64,000 nucleotides of DNA from contig OY720345.1 of NCBI GenBank assembly GCA_963082975.1, positions 79,639,034 to 79,703,033 of the forward strand, given 5' to 3'. The first letter of the stretch is position 1; each line of letters opens with the position of its first letter. Under the pieces are notes generated by a model, which was not told the DNA's origin, did not search any database, and saw only the letters and a list, made by a program, of their open reading frames with translations. Shown here piece after piece: positions 28,634-43,235 of this stretch. Source of the stretch: Labia minor (lineage: Eukaryota > Arthropoda > Insecta > Dermaptera > Spongiphoridae). The position numbers were made by a program, and so were the translations under genes.

Positions 28634-31600
28634 ATGTTACTATTCAATTCAATTAAAAGGATTTCCATATATCCTATGTATGCTAACTTCATTAAACGAA
28701 CATTCTATCTAAATAGAAATTTTCAACAAAAATTAAATTTATTTAATGAAAATAGATTTGCATATAATATTATACAAAATATGCCAAATTATAAAAATAC
28801 ATTAAGGCCTGAATTAATCACTAATCAATCGGTGAATGAAAATAACGTTGACTCTATTTTAAACCAAGAGTTTAAAAATCAAACAACACTTCAACTTGTC
28901 GATAATTTTACTTTATTATCGAGTTACTCAGAAAATAATAAACTTGATATAACTGAAGAAAAATATGATTCATTAGTTAGCTCCCTTGTTGAAAATATTC
29001 CAAAAATGAACGATGATCAACTTAATTCAATTTTAATTGGTTTTCGATGTTGGGAATTTAAACCAATTACTTCCCACAATTATTATGAATTATGGAATGC
29101 GTTAGATTGGGAATATTTAAAACGTTTAAAACCTAGTAATTATAACCAAACACTTTTTCATATTGATCTATGGTTTAGAATGCATGCAATCAAAAAATCG
29201 AAATCGGTTCAAAAAGCACTTCAGAAGCTACTATTTAAAGTTTTTAAATTAAACAGTCAACAATTTGTCCAATTGATGTTTTATTTAAATGTAAATCGAT
29301 CTTTATCCAATTTTAAAATATCCCATTTTGAATTAGAATATCGACTAGATGAATTGATAAACGAAATAAATATTGATGAAATTGGTATAGTATGTATGGG
29401 CTTTTTCAAAACACAAACTAAAATAAAAAATCAAGATTTAGTAACAAAACTTATTCAGCGATATTTAATTGAAATGAAGAATAATAAACCTATTCATGAG
29501 TTAACATTATGCGCGATAACGAAACAGATTCGTTATTCCATAAGTCCAGAGAGGAAATATGAAATGAAAATGTTTTTAGATGAAATCATTAATCAAACTG
29601 ATAAAGTTACAACAATGACCAATTTACACTTGGCCCTTGTTGCTTCTAATATTCAATGTAAAAACGATATTTTACTTAATAAAATTTTCCAAAGATTTTT
29701 TAATGATATAGAAAATGTTCGTTTAAAAGAGTTAGAACGTTTTACTTTTCTTCTTATATTATACAATTTTATACCAATTAATCATGAAGACTGTTATGAA
29801 AAAATTTGGAAGGAATTAATAAATCCTTCAAGAACTGATAGAGAAAAACATCCAAAGATATTTCTTTCGTGTATACATTTTCTTCTAATGAAAGGCTTTT
29901 ATGATTATGCTATTATAAATCAATTGTTATCCCAAGATTTTATAAAGAAAAATTACGGTAATAAATAAATAAATTACAAAAATTTCTTATAGTTATAAAA
30001 ATACCTTTTTTTAATTATATATGAATTTTTAGATAATTCAAGAACTATTGGACGAGAAGTATTTTATTTAAATTCTTCTTTAGATATATTATGTCCAGAT
30101 TATCAAGGGAATCGACTCGATCAGAAATTACATTTACAATTATCTAAGGTAAAAATAATTAATCTATTATTATTTCTCTATAATAATGTTTTTATATTAT
30201 TTTAGCTTTTTACATCAAAACCTCCTGATCTAAATATGAAAATAAATCGGGCAAATATATTATTATTCGATGTTTTAAAACATGTACAATTGTTAGTGGA
30301 AAATGAATCACATTATTATGCTGGAAATGTAATACCTCATTATGAAAAATCAGGTCTGATCAGATATAAGAAATTATTCTATTAAAAATTTAGGTAATAG
30401 TTAAGGATACATTTCACCTCTCGGATTTTGATAAAACTTCGCCATTGATTAATTCTAAAAAACTTTTCTTAGGCAATATAACGGGAAACTTTTAATTTTC
30501 GAGATAAAAAGGATTAAAGTTTGGATATAAATTCATTGATATTCTTTTTAGCTACCATATTTTATCCATTTGACCAGCAGAGAGCTCCACTAATTTTCCT
30601 GTTTTTTTTTAGTTCGGATTGGATATAGAAAAATTAAAAAATTAATTAATTAAATAATTCCCCTATATCCAAACCGAACCGAAAAAAAACAAAAATTAAT
30701 GAAGAAGTGAATAATTAGTGAATTAGTCAAAGAAACAGCTATTTTTGTCGTTCATAATCATCATATTCATCTGTCCAACTTTAAAAATATTTATTTATCT
30801 CGAAAATTATAAGTTTCCACGGTATATTGCCTAAGGAAAAAGTTTCTTAGAATTAATCAAGGAATCAACTGGCGAAGTTTCATCATAATCCGAGAGGTGA
30901 CATGCATTTTTAACTATTACCAAATTTTATTTATTTATTTTAAAAAATAATTCCATAAATATAACATTTATAGAAATTCCAATTAATCCAATAAATATTT
31001 CTTTTTTTATTATAGATATAGTCATTATATGGGACACTGAATCAAATAGACCAGTTCCAATACCTAAATCATTTAAAGAAGATCCTATTGGTGTATTGCG
31101 CAAACCATCTTTTGAAAATAAAAATTTAGTTTATTGTTGTTTAATGCTCTGTGGAATAAATTCTTATATTGTCAATCTGACTTATGAGATTGAAAAGAAA
31201 CCCAAGGATTTTATTGGACCTAGTCTTATTAAAAAAAATCAATTAGAAAAAATTGGATATAAAGTAATCTTGGTAAATAATACATTATTTTATTTATTTA
31301 TAGATATGCATAATAATTTTATAAATACTATACCAAGAATATTTGGTTTCGTTGAAAAGAAAGTGAGCACATTAAATATATCAATTTAAATTTAATTAAC
31401 CAATAAGAATAGACCAAGTTAAAGTAACCAATTTTTCAATTTATCGATTAAAATAGAAATTAAAATTAAAAGCCTATAATCTTAAAATATAACTATCAAA
31501 GTTACTAAAATATTCGACTAGTTTAGGCTTTTCCTGACTAAATAATAAATATTTTTTTATTTACAGATTTCTGGTTTGGATTGGGATCTGCTTGAAGAAA

Positions 31601-31650
31601 ATAAAAAAACTAATTATCTAAAAAATAAAATTTTAGAATCTATGATTTAA
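28634..31650 (+). CDS. FAST kinase domain/RAP domain protein, predicted mitochondrial RNA factor
   Basis: Five exons: 28634-29957, 30033-30148, 30206-30353, 31016-31272, 31567-31650, all GT-AG, total 642 codons plus TAA. The N-terminus (MLLFNSIKRISIYPMYANFI) is Arg/Lys-rich with no acids, like a mitochondrial targeting peptide. The middle has the helical repeats of FAST-kinase-like proteins. The C-terminus fits a RAP domain: exon 4 has IIWDTESNRPVP, IGPSLIKKNQLEKIGYKVIL, and exon 5 supplies GLDWDLLEENKKTNYLKNKI. Family members process or stabilise mitochondrial RNA. Which FASTKD paralogue this is cannot be decided. The start is the first in-frame ATG after AT-rich DNA. Intron 3 holds a fold-back element. 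AATAAA lies near 31724. Confidence 0.75.
30385..30929. mobile_element. Fold-back element with long inverted arms, copy 2 (in intron 3 of the FASTKD-like gene)
   Basis: The left arm (TTAGGTAATAGTTAAGGATA, CACCTCTCGGATTTTGAT) and the complement of the right arm match over about 170-200 bp. The centre has GGATATAGAAAAATT and TATATCCAAACCG, shared with 10347-10904, and CCAGCAGAGAGCTCCACTAA matches the other copy. It is a diverged subfamily of the same element. It is the bulk of this 662-base intron; the other introns of the gene are 57-294 bases. Confidence 0.75.
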
Positions 31651-32699
31651 TTAAAAAATTTATAAATAAATCATATTTTATAAAAATAACATGTATTTTA
31701 TATCCTTTAATACAGTTTTGAGAATAGAAAATAAAACCTTTTAGGTCTGAAAAATGAGAAAACACATTTTTATATTTAACATAATATTATATTTAATTAA
31801 GATCAAGAGTTAAAGTTATATTAAAAATTGAAAGTTTTTATGAACATACGAAAGTAAAAATTTATTAATTTTTTTTTTTTAATAAGACTTAATAAAAGGT
31901 AACTTAGATAATCAAGGACAAGGTTTTCATAATTTGGTTTATTGAGTCAGTAGTAGTAGGAAATACTAGTATAAGATAATTTGAAAAATTTATATAAAGT
32001 TGTTAAAAATAAAGATGCGATGCATTAAAATTATACATCTGCCTACTTGACGAAAATATGCATATATAATAATATATTTATGTGCATATTCTTTTCTTTT
32101 GATAATACTTTTGTATTTAAATTAAAATGAGTTAATATTATTTTAAACATGTTTTATATTTATATAAAAATTAAATAATATTACTTTATTATAAATATTG
32201 TTATTGAAGGCATTTACTTTAAATAAAATATATTGTAAAAAATAATTTTTAATTAAATATAATGATCTATTATAGATTTACAATTTTTATTTCTATGTAA
32301 AATAATAGCCTATATATATATATGTGTGTGTATATATATAATAATGGAAGTAATTAATCATTAAACGATATACAAGAAATATATTGAAATAAAATAATTT
32401 ACAATTATTTAATATATTCTGTCATTCAAATTGAAAAATGTTTAACAATACTCTGTGATTAGGAGAAGAAATGTATCTGAATTAAATTATATGAGCTTTT
32501 GTTTCACCATACATTTCCAACATAAAGGTCTTATATTTCAAACCAGATATGCAATAAGTTTTTAAAAGTCTAGGTAGCTGACAGCCAATTACACTGATTT
32601 GTGCTTGGTTGTCACACTATTCGTGTAAATAGTGCTTTTTTTATTTAATATTTAAAAATAATTCCGGAACTCTGGGCAAATTGAAAATTATTTTTTTGT
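31651..32699. other. Convergent 3' ends of two genes
   Basis: AT-rich region between the stops of the FASTKD-like gene (plus) and the DUF4211-like gene (minus). It has AATAAA for the plus gene near 31724 and TTTATT elements for the minus gene, plus a short (TA)n(TG)n run near 32315. No other gene is seen. Confidence 0.6.
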
Positions 32700-35600
32700 T
32701 CAATTATCTTTTGCTTTGTCATTGGTATATTTTTCATACATTATATCGATTTCAGCCCACGTTTTTCGTACTTCTTTAAATATCTGAAATAATATAAATA
32801 TAAAAATGTTTAATATATAATATTTATATTTATTCTTATATAATTATCGAATAATGAATTAACTGAAAAGTATTATTAAAAAATAAATAATACCTTGGTA
32901 TTCCATTCTTCATTAGCAAGTAGATTATTTAATATAATTGTATCCTTCAATAGAACATCAACTCGCATTTCTCCTACTCTCTTAGCGCATTCAACGTAAA
33001 GACGATATTTTTGGTGGGCTACTTTGTTACAGAGAGATAAATATTGTAAACAATTTATACATAATAGAAAATCTTTTTCTGTGAATGCCCGAGGATCAGG
33101 AGTGCAACCATCTAAAGTATCTGAATTATAAGGTTGCCCATAAAGCTAAAACAATTAAATAAAAGCTTATTAAAATTATATTTATACAGTATAATATTCA
33201 TAGATACAATTTGAATATAGAATCGTATTAAGATTTTTCAATGAATTCATTTAATTATCTTATATTATGAATTTAAACTAAAAAATGAAAATAATTGAGT
33301 TCGAAGTTGGTTTTTACTAAATGTTGAAAAAGTTATTATAGAAAATAAAATAATTACCTGAATACGTCTTTCAGCATTTTTTGTGCAGCTGGCACAATTA
33401 TTTTTCAATTCTGACTCTGATAATTCAGTTAGAATATTATAACAAGGCCAAGTTGTTACTGCAATTGATAAAGTTGAGTCTCGATTCCACTGAGCTACCA
33501 TTAACACGCGTTCTAAACGTAGAGCAGCTGCTTGATCGATCTCATTGACATTAATTAAGAAATATTCATCTATAAGAAATTAATAATTAAGCAATAAGAA
33601 TAAAATATAAAAATAAAATATAAATCAAATTCTGAATACCGTTTTCTTGTAAGACTTCTAAAAGAAACGTTGAATCTAAAGCTTGTGAGATTAAGGTTTG
33701 AATATATATATCAAAATTATTTTGATAGCCAAGGAATTCCATCATCTTGTATTCTAAAGCTTTTGAATCTTCTGGCGTTATTGATTTTGTTGGAAAATCA
33801 TCCCCTTCTGGCATATATTCTACAATTGTTTCTGTTCTACTTTGAAATCGATATCGAACATCAACTTTTTGATATAAACTTTTACTTTGTTGAGTCCAGC
33901 TTGAATACTAAAATATATATTTAATAGAAAATATAAATTTGTTAGTACAAAAAAATTCAATAAATGGTGATAAAGTTAAAATATTAAAAATTAAAAATGT
34001 GTTTATTATCTTTCAACTAAATATTTTATTAAATATTTAATTTCAAAAGTATTAAGATAATTTATTTATAAAGAAATAAAAAAAGTCAATCAAAATATTT
34101 TAAGCTGAAACAAAATGAGTGTAAATTCAAAGCAACAAATAAATATAGAAAACAATGAAAATCAATAACAAATCATAGTAGTAATAGGATAGAGTATTAT
34201 TTAGATATAAACTTAAATTGAGTTAACTTATTTAATGTATTTAATAATTATAAAATATTACCGTTGAGATATTTTTATATAATATTTCTTCATTTTTTTT
34301 AAAAGATTCATATTTTTGTAAAAGTGATCTTCCATCGATGCGCCAGATTGGTGGATCTTTTTTATCTAAATCAGCTTTGAGTATAACAAATTCACCAGAC
34401 TGAAAATATATTATTAGATAGAATATTTTAATCAGACTGTATTTTTTTGTATATTTAACATAAATTTATTTATTACCTTGAAATCAAATGGATCAACTTT
34501 ATTAAATCTTGATAAAATGGGTGAAGAAGTTCTAGAAGAAGGTGAGGTAGGAGGAGGTGAGAGGGACACTTTTGAATTCTCTTCAATAAAAGTTGAAGGT
34601 GGTTCCTCCAATTTCATTTGCGTGTTTTGATTGCCTAAATCTTGTGTTTCATTTACAGTAGATCTTTTTGGACGTCCTCGGCCACGTTTTCGAATAACTG
34701 TTTCATCAATTGGTGGTTTTTCTATTTTTTTAGGAGATTTGTTTATAGTTAGAGGGCTACATTTATTTAAACGCATTCTTTTGCCAAGAGGTATTCCTTC
34801 ATCAGAAGAAAAAGCCTCGGGTGACCAAGCTGGATCATAATCGGATTGTGATGAATCATTCTCTTCTTCCTCATCCATTTTAAGTTGTTTAATTTGCATT
34901 TCGCTAATTTCTTTAGCCTTCCGACGAGCCAACAATCTACGTGGTTGTAAATCTAAGACATTAACATTAAAATAAATTGTCAATTAAAAAAAATTAAGAA
35001 TAATATATTTTATTTAAATTTATGAAAAATAAAAATAAGTCATTTTAGAAAAATGCTGATATAGAAACTAACGATGATATTATTGGCCAGAATCTCCTTA
35101 TATTTTTTCTAGGTTTTTTTCGATTATCAAAAATGCAAAATATTCAAGTATTGCAAAGGTTTTGTTAAAAGAAATCTGTACGCATTCAAAGTGAATGCAC
35201 ACTAAGTATTATTTAGGTGTAATTAATTAATAATTAGTTAAGTCATTTGTTTTTTTATTATATATTTCTGGTTTTTAATTATATTTCTTATGTTAAAATT
35301 TTTGCTAACGTTTTGTTATGTTGTCTTTTGTTTAGTTTATGTTAGATTTTTCTCTTATTATTTTCGCCTTCATATTTACAACTAAAGAGGAGATATATGG
35401 AAAATTCTATACGCAAATAATACGGATGAATTGTCAGATATTACAAAATGATTATTTAAGAATATAATATTAATTTAGAAATATATCAAATTATAAACAC
35501 ACCTTGATGCTTTTTGTGTTTTTTTAAAAATTTCTTTGCTTCATTTTCGCTACTGGTAGAAATCGTTTCTTCTTCTGAAATCATAAACAATTTTTAATAA

Positions 35601-38600
35601 ATGATTTACATTTTTATTAAAAAAAAATATTTATTAATAAAATTGTTTTATCAATTATAATAGGATAATGTTGAAATAAATAATATGTGTTTAACAATTT
35701 AATAATTTTAATTAATAATTTAATTAAAATAATTTAATACTTATAATTAATGTTTTCGAATAATTTGAAAAAATTTCAATATAGGAAATTCAACTATTGT
35801 AAACACTTAGAATGATTTAAAATTTATATTTACCATTAGTAGAATCAGATTTTGAAGAACCACTATACGACTTTATAGAGGATGGATCTTTATTTGAAGA
35901 AACTTCATTATTCGCTATTTTCTGCGAATCTATTAAAAATGTAGTTTCAATATTTTTTTCCTAAAGAGATAAAATATTCAGATTATGTTAGTAATAAAAA
36001 AGAATAATAAGAATAATTAATAAATTTTTTAACCTTTAAAAATTTTATATAACAATCAATAAATCCATTGTTTTTGTTATCTAATGATAATTTAGCAGGA
36101 GGATTCACCTCCTGAGTCTTAAGGAAGTGTAATTCTTTTTCAATATTAGGTACTATGACACGACTCATTGACGATTTTGGAATACGGAATGATTTTGAAC
36201 GTAATTTGTTATATTCTTTTGGATAAGGAGGAGGAGGTTTTATAGGGCTAGAACCTTTATTAATCAATTGAATAGACGAATGTGGTTCTGGTAAAGAATT
36301 ATTTTCTTGTTGGTTAGAAGATAAAGTTAATAAATTTTTGGAATCTTTTAGTGAAGGAGTGACCTGAGTTTGCCCATGTATTTGGGAAGATATTTCAGGA
36401 TATGGATAAGAAAAGGTACCATTTGAATTTGATGGAATTGAAGATATATATGGAGGTGGTTGAGATGAAGGTTGAGAAAATAATTGAGTTCGCTGATTTA
36501 AACCTAAAACAAAAGATAAATATTATATTATTAGTTAATTTTTCAACTATAAATAAAATATATAATTAATAATAGAATAATTAAAATTCAAAATATGATA
36601 CGAGGGTAGGTCAATAAGTAAATTTAAATATTTATTAGAATTTGTCCAATTAAATGAGTAATCTAAATTAAAATTTTAATTAAATTATTTGCAGCTTTTA
36701 TAAAAATTCAATTATAATATAGAATCCACGAAATTAAAATAAGTGGAAAATACATATTGTGAATGAAATTAGAAAGAAAATAAAAACAAATTAAATTGTC
36801 TTCTTATTTTAATAAATATATTTATAGAGATTTAAAGAAATGCACAAGGAATTCGCCTGGACGGCAGTAAATGATTCATTATAGAGGAGAATTTATTTCA
36901 TAGACATAAAAATTTAAAAAGATAATTTAAAAAAATTACTAATTATATATGTTTAGATTTTTATGACTATACATTACACATTACATGTTTTTATATATTA
37001 AATATATTAAATCTAAGTATAATAAATGGATTCTTACATTTTATAAATATGATAATAAAAACAAAAGGCAATTTTAAATCCTATATAAATTATTATTTAT
37101 ATATAATTTAAACGAAATAAATTTATGCTAACCTGATTTTAAAAATAATTATATTTATTAATATTGATAAAGATTTTTAAAAGAAATACAATTTAGGGTA
37201 TATTTAAAATTATATTTTAAACAAATTAATGTGGGATCAAATATAAAATACGTAGATATGAAAATTTGTTAATTATATTTAAACTAGGTAAATAATAAAT
37301 TGTAATAAATACAAATATGTATAAAAATGTTATGTCAAAACAGACGAGGTTAGTTTAGTGTTGCCAACTTTTCTCATAAATGTTTCAATAAAAAATAAAA
37401 TAATAAAAAAATAATAATAAAAATTAATTAAATTTAAGTGATAAAAATAATTTAATAATTGATTATATATTTATATATATATATATTAATTAAAAAAAAA
37501 TAAGTGGGTGGGAAATTTAAAATATTTGAAGAAATTATGGAAGATTTAATTAAAATTAATTTTGACAAATTATAATATAGTATAATATATATATATATAT
37601 ATATATATAACAACTTTTTATTAAATATGTTTTGTTTAAAAACTTAAAATTAAAACTAATTACATTTTCATTATATTGAAAGTTTTAATAAAACAAATAT
37701 AATATCTAAAAAAAATCGATTGTTTCTATACTAACCAGAATTATATTTTAATTTTAATAATTTAACATATTTTACATGGTTTTAATTAACTAAATTGATA
37801 AGAATAAATTCCAAGTTGATTCATATTATGAAAAATTATAATAAATAAATAAATTGAATATAATTAGTTTTTATTTTGAGTTATGTTATTAGATTACGAT
37901 TATGGTTTAATATTAAAAAGTATTTAAGTAAAATCTAAATTATTATAAATTACCTTCATGATGCTGTTTTTCAGAAGATAAATTCCATTTTTCACATTCA
38001 CCATAAAATACTTCACCATCTTGTGTCTGATTATTAGATGAATTAATTTCATTTTTATGAATTAAAGGAGTAAATTGCGAGATATAATCATCACCCTTAT
38101 TTTCAGAAAATTTTCGTTTTTTGGAATGGGTTTTAGAATGATTTAATTTAGATGTTTCTACAACTTTGGTTAAAAGTGGCTGAAAAAATAATCACTAATT
38201 AATTTTTAATATCTTATTAAATTTTTTTAAATTTAATTATCATGAACCGTTATAGGTAATAATGTGTGATACTTTATATTATATAATCACTTAGTATTAA
38301 TAATTTTATATTTTAGTTTTTATTTCTTACTTTATGAATATAATATAACTATAGATAATAAAAACAAATTTAAAATTCATTTCAAATTGCAAATTTGAAT
38401 TGAAAATTAATTTTAAAATTCTTACTGTATTTTCTGAAGAGTCGTAATAATTTTGGGATCTTTCATGAGACTGTAAATTATCTTCTTGATAAATTTTTGA
38501 ATTAACATTTAAATCTCCTTGAATTTGTTGATTGAGAAAAGAATTTTGATTTATATCATTTGATGATATATTGGTGGACAAACTGGAAATTGAAAATATA

Positions 38601-40182
38601 ATTTTAATTAAAATTGTATAAATAAAAATTATAATTTATAAAAACGAATTACAATATTAAATATCATATAAATAATTAGTAATAATTACCCTTGTTGATG
38701 ATGTAACATCGATGGAGGGGATAAATATTCTCCCAGAGATTTCTTGGGAATGAGAGGATCAGAATTCGAAATTATTCTATTGGTGTATAATGATGAATCA
38801 TTTTCCACAATATTATTATTAGATAAATAAGAATATGTTTGATTTTGTGCTATTGGCTTCTTAATATTCAAATTATGATAAATATTATTATTTATGTAAT
38901 TAAATTGTCTTGAATTCTCCATATTTGTAAAAGATATAGGTGAAGATTGGGAACTAGATTGAGATTCAAGACTATTTGGACGTTCAGGATAATTTGTTAT
39001 TCCTTTGGTAAAAGGGTGAATTTGTTTGTTGGTATGTGGTTTACCTACAGTTTGATTATATATTTGATCTTGAGGAGTTTGTAGTTGTTGTGGATTATTA
39101 ATTATAGAATTAATTGGTGCTAAATGAATGGAAGAATCTATAGGGGTTGAGTTTGGTAATGGAACAATAGGTGTAGGAGGAGGTAAAAGAGGACCTGAAC
39201 TTGGTTGTTGTTGATAGGAAGATGTAAAAAAATGAGAAGCGTGAAATGGAGGCGGTGCTGTTTCAGCAGGCACTTCTACAGTTGTTGAAGTATCAGTTGT
39301 TACCGTTTCATGAGGTAAGACACCAAAAGATGAAGATGAATTTGCCCAGGAAGACTGAAAAATTTATATTTAACTTAAATTAAAATAAAGAAAAGAAAGG
39401 TATTTGAAAAAAAACTTATACATTTATGATAAAAACATTAAATATTTACAATTGGAAACCATAGTGGATTATCCCATATTGAATAAATTGTGAGATAAAG
39501 TGAGAGTAATTTAAATTTTTTAAAGAATCAAGTGCAATAATTTAAAAAGATCAAGGTAAAAATGTAGTAAAAATGGTTGGATGGTCAAATATGGTAATTC
39601 TCAATTTATATTAATTCTATTCCTGATTAAATGTATGTATATTCTTATTTTAATTTTATATAGTTGAGTATTTAAGTATTTTTTATATTAATAAAATAAA
39701 TTTATAATTTTTAACCACAAAAGTTATACTATTTTATATTATAGTTTATTTTTTATAATATTAAAATCTAATTATTAATTGATTACCTGTTCCGAAAGTG
39801 TTTCGTCCTTATGATATTCATTAGGATTTGTTTTCATTGTAGAATGTCTGTAATGTGGTGCACAAGCTTTTGTTGGATGTGGATGAAATAAAGGAGGAAT
39901 TATAGAATCATATGAGCCAACAGAAGAGGGAGTTAAAAAGCCATTCGGATTAAAATTTGAAGAACTATTTGTAGGAGTATTACTAATTTGAACGGCTTGA
40001 TTCGTTGTTGTTGAGTGAAAAAATTGTCCATTGGAAGAATTAGATATGGGCGAAGAAGCCGATGGTATTGTATTTTCACTATTTGTTGAAAGTTGATGGT
40101 ATTCAGTAGATGGAAACCCATTTGCTCCGGATATTCGATTATAAGCAGATTGATAAGCAGACCAAGGACCAATTGGATCCAT
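32700..40182 (-). CDS. QSER1/PRR12-like nuclear protein with DUF4211-type C-terminus
   Basis: Thirteen coding exons (minus): 40182-39787, 39354-38690, 38582-38426, 38179-37954, 36503-36034, 35960-35834, 35574-35503, 34952-34477, 34399-34262, 33907-33640, 33569-33358, 33145-32894, 32783-32700. Phases agree at all twelve junctions; the sum is 1180 codons plus TGA. The N-terminal two thirds is low-complexity Ser/Asn/Gln/Pro. Exon 8 has an acidic patch (DEEEENDSSQSDYDP) and an AT hook (RKRGRGRPKRS). The C-terminal 350 residues are well ordered: GEFVILKADLDKKDPPIWR, FDIYIQTLISQALDSTFL, CASCTKNAERRIQ, LYGQPYNSDTLDG, LCINCLQYLSLCNKVAHQKY; four Cys in two CxxC pairs suggest a metal site. This fits the DUF4211 family of chromatin-linked proteins by recognition, not by search. 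A 5' UTR intron probably precedes the ATG (acceptor near 40237). Confidence 0.8.
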
Positions 40183-40236
40183 TTTTATTTTAATAATTTT
40201 CGAATTATAGTTCTTTATGTTTTCGAAGAATCATAT

Positions 40237-42417
40237 CTAAAATATTTAAAGTAATTAATAAAATTAAGGAAACTAATAGAGATAAATGTATTAAATGCAA
40301 TTTTTTAAACAGTTAAATCGAAATTTATTTTAGATAAATTTAAGTTTTTTCTTATTAATTTAAATCAATCAAATATTTTTAGTTATTATCAACATTAATT
40401 ATATTAAAGAAAACAATTAAATAAATAAATAATAATACTAAAATTAATTTTAAACTTTTTAAGATAAATGTTCTTTAAATGTGATTTAATGCGTTTTTAA
40501 ATAATATACCTAATTGAAAGAATTTTGGAACCTAATCTATTTCCAAAAATGACATTTTATTATAATGGATTAGATTTAGAAGATAAAATTAAGTCAATGT
40601 TCTAAAACTTACTAATTATATGATTAATTCAAAACATATTTATTTTTAAAGAATTATTGACATATAGAAAGAAACTTATTGACATATTGGAAAGGTGTGT
40701 GACCATTGAAAATCAGGTCAGTCATGATAGGTTGTTAGTAATATAAACACTAACAATTTGTTAGTAATATGAAATTATTTAACTAATAATGATGGTTATA
40801 AGAAATAAGAAGAATTAAAATATTGGTCACCTATAAATAAATTAGTTTTAATAATAGAGAATAAAATTGTTAAAATAAACAATAATAACTAACAGTGTTA
40901 CCATATGTTGAACCTATAAACTAGGAAATTCATAGTTCAACCATATTGTTGCATTTTTTGAATTGATTAAATTAAAAAATATTAATGTTTTCAACTAGTA
41001 AATAGAAATATGAGTATTACATTTCTTAATAATTTTAGATATGATATATATAAAAATAATTATGTAAATGTAAAATTGTTATTAAGAATAAAAATCTACT
41101 TAATTAATATAAACATATTTTACTTAACATAATTTTTCATATTTAATTTAATAAAAACTCTCAGGACAGGAAAATTATATAAAAATAATATATTTTTGTG
41201 AGATCTCAATATTTATTAATTATTTTTTTTTTCTAATATAGATATTTGAAATATGAATGAAATTTCATCTATCAATATATTTCTATGAAATTACTAAAGT
41301 TGTAGATTACTGGTATCAGTAAATATATTCCAACAACCATCTTTAACTTGAAATACCTCAATTCTCTCGCAGTTTTTATAGTCTACCTCCCCCCTGCTTA
41401 CTTTCTTGCCTATAGGTCATTTCTAAATTTGACTCTCTCTATATCATTGGCTCTCAAACTTTTTAGAATTGTAGAACCACATGTTTTTACATATTTTCTA
41501 AAACAAAATATTATTGATAGAGCATTTAATCAAATATAACCATTTTTTATTTATAGTAACTTTTAAAAAAATATTTAAATAAAAAAGAAAAATATTGTCA
41601 AAAATAGTCATGGAAAAAGTTATAAATAACATAAAAAAAAACTTGAACGCAAATTTCTGATTATTTTAAATATTAATAAATTGTTAATGCGATGTTTGGT
41701 GGAAATTCCAAATTTCAGCCACTCTGTCCTCAAATTCTTATTTTTCAAGTTTTTTACGTATTTAATTTCTATATTCCATAATTTCGATAACGCTAATTTG
41801 CCCATATTTATATGGAAAACTGAAACGAAATATCGAGTGTTTTTTTTTTTTGAGACATTAAACCAGTTCAATTTTGAATTGATATTTATTTTTAAAGTAC
41901 AATCAAAATTTTAAACTTAAAAAAATAAATTCTCTTCTTTTGTAAAAATACCTTACTTTTATATTTTCTCTGGATTTTATTTTAAAATGTTAATGAACAA
42001 AACTATCGTAGGTGATAACGATTAGGATTTTAAAAAATATATAATTTATTAAAAAAAAGTAACCTCTGGCTTTTGAACAAAGGCGTTTGCATAGATTGGG
42101 CCCAACCGGCCCAGCATACCATCAAAATTACCAAATTAGCTAATTTTCGAAATTTAAAGCAAATGCTTTTGACTATAAAAAACAAATTATATAAATTATT
42201 CAAGTAATTAAAATATAGTATATATATAATCTATTTTATGTTCGCATTGATGGATAAGATTTGTTATTATGTTTATTATATAACATAGAAAACGAATACG
42301 GGTGTAAATGTCGTTTTTAAAAAACGTTTAATAAATCGAATATTATCTTCACTCTTAATTAATCTATTCTATTCTATTCAATTTTTGGCATTAGTCATTT
42401 CTGAGTTGAGCACGTTA
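40237..42417. other. Upstream region and AT-rich intergenic DNA
   Basis: Should hold the 5' UTR exon and promoter of the DUF4211-like gene, but I cannot place them. A possible hAT end fragment (TTGGCTCTCAAACTTTTTAG) is at about 41451. No coding gene is supported; plus-strand and minus-strand frames near 41348-41914 lack any family motif. Confidence 0.4.
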
Positions 42418-42550
42418 TTAACCCATTTAGACCGAAGGTTTTTTTTAGCGAATTTTTTCGTGATATTCGAATATATTACATAAAATGGTGTAAAAACAAA
42501 ATTGTTTCAAATAACTTTTTTTTTATCTTTTCTAGTTTTTGAGATATAAG

Positions 42551-42577
42551 GTGTTCCGAAATCGGAACACTAGGCAC
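42551..42577. repeat. Subterminal palindrome of the piggyBac element, left
   Basis: GTGTTCCGAAATCGGAACAC, arms of nine bases around AA, followed by TAGGCAC. With 44378-44404 it forms a 27-bp subterminal inverted repeat. Confidence 0.85.
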
Positions 42578-43235
42578 AAGGACTACCTTCTCATGACATT
42601 AGAAGAATATACATATAAACTGTTTTTTCATAATTATTTGGTGACTTTTGAATACTAAAACTAGTCTTGTTGTTGTTATTATCATAAATATATTTATTAT
42701 ATATATTACTAATATAAAATTACTAAAAATAACATTTACAAAAAAATATTTACTTATTTTGTGTATGATATTTCGTCGAACATTTAACATATAATGCAGC
42801 ATCACACTTTTCACATTTGAATGTTGTGTTTTATGACAATGTCGACAACGTATTTGTTTATTTTGATTCACTCTATTATGATTCAGACTATCCTATCTTG
42901 AATCAATGCTGCACTTCTGTGATGGTCTTCCCTTTCTTCCAGTCTCTGCAGGTTGACCGTAGGTCTCCAGAAAATTGGATGCTATACGTCGACGAAACTC
43001 CAGAAGATCTAAAATCTAAAGGCTTTTTTTCTATTGTCCTTTGTAATTGCCAAGCATTTTGTAAAATTACTTCGAAACAAAATAACAGAGGGCTTGAGTA
43101 CTATTTTTTTCCACGTATGGATGCTCGATATTTCGCAATATTTTCATCAGCTCTGTCGACAAAAATTTTAACATGTTTGGTTGTTGTGAATCTGTATTCT
43201 CTTTTTTTCTTTTTGGGAATAACGATTCACTAGGC

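Noticed and set aside
41348-41914. Overlapping small frames on both strands near 41.3-41.9 kb
   Set aside because: Low-complexity, hydrophobic from T-rich DNA, no splice partners or family motif.
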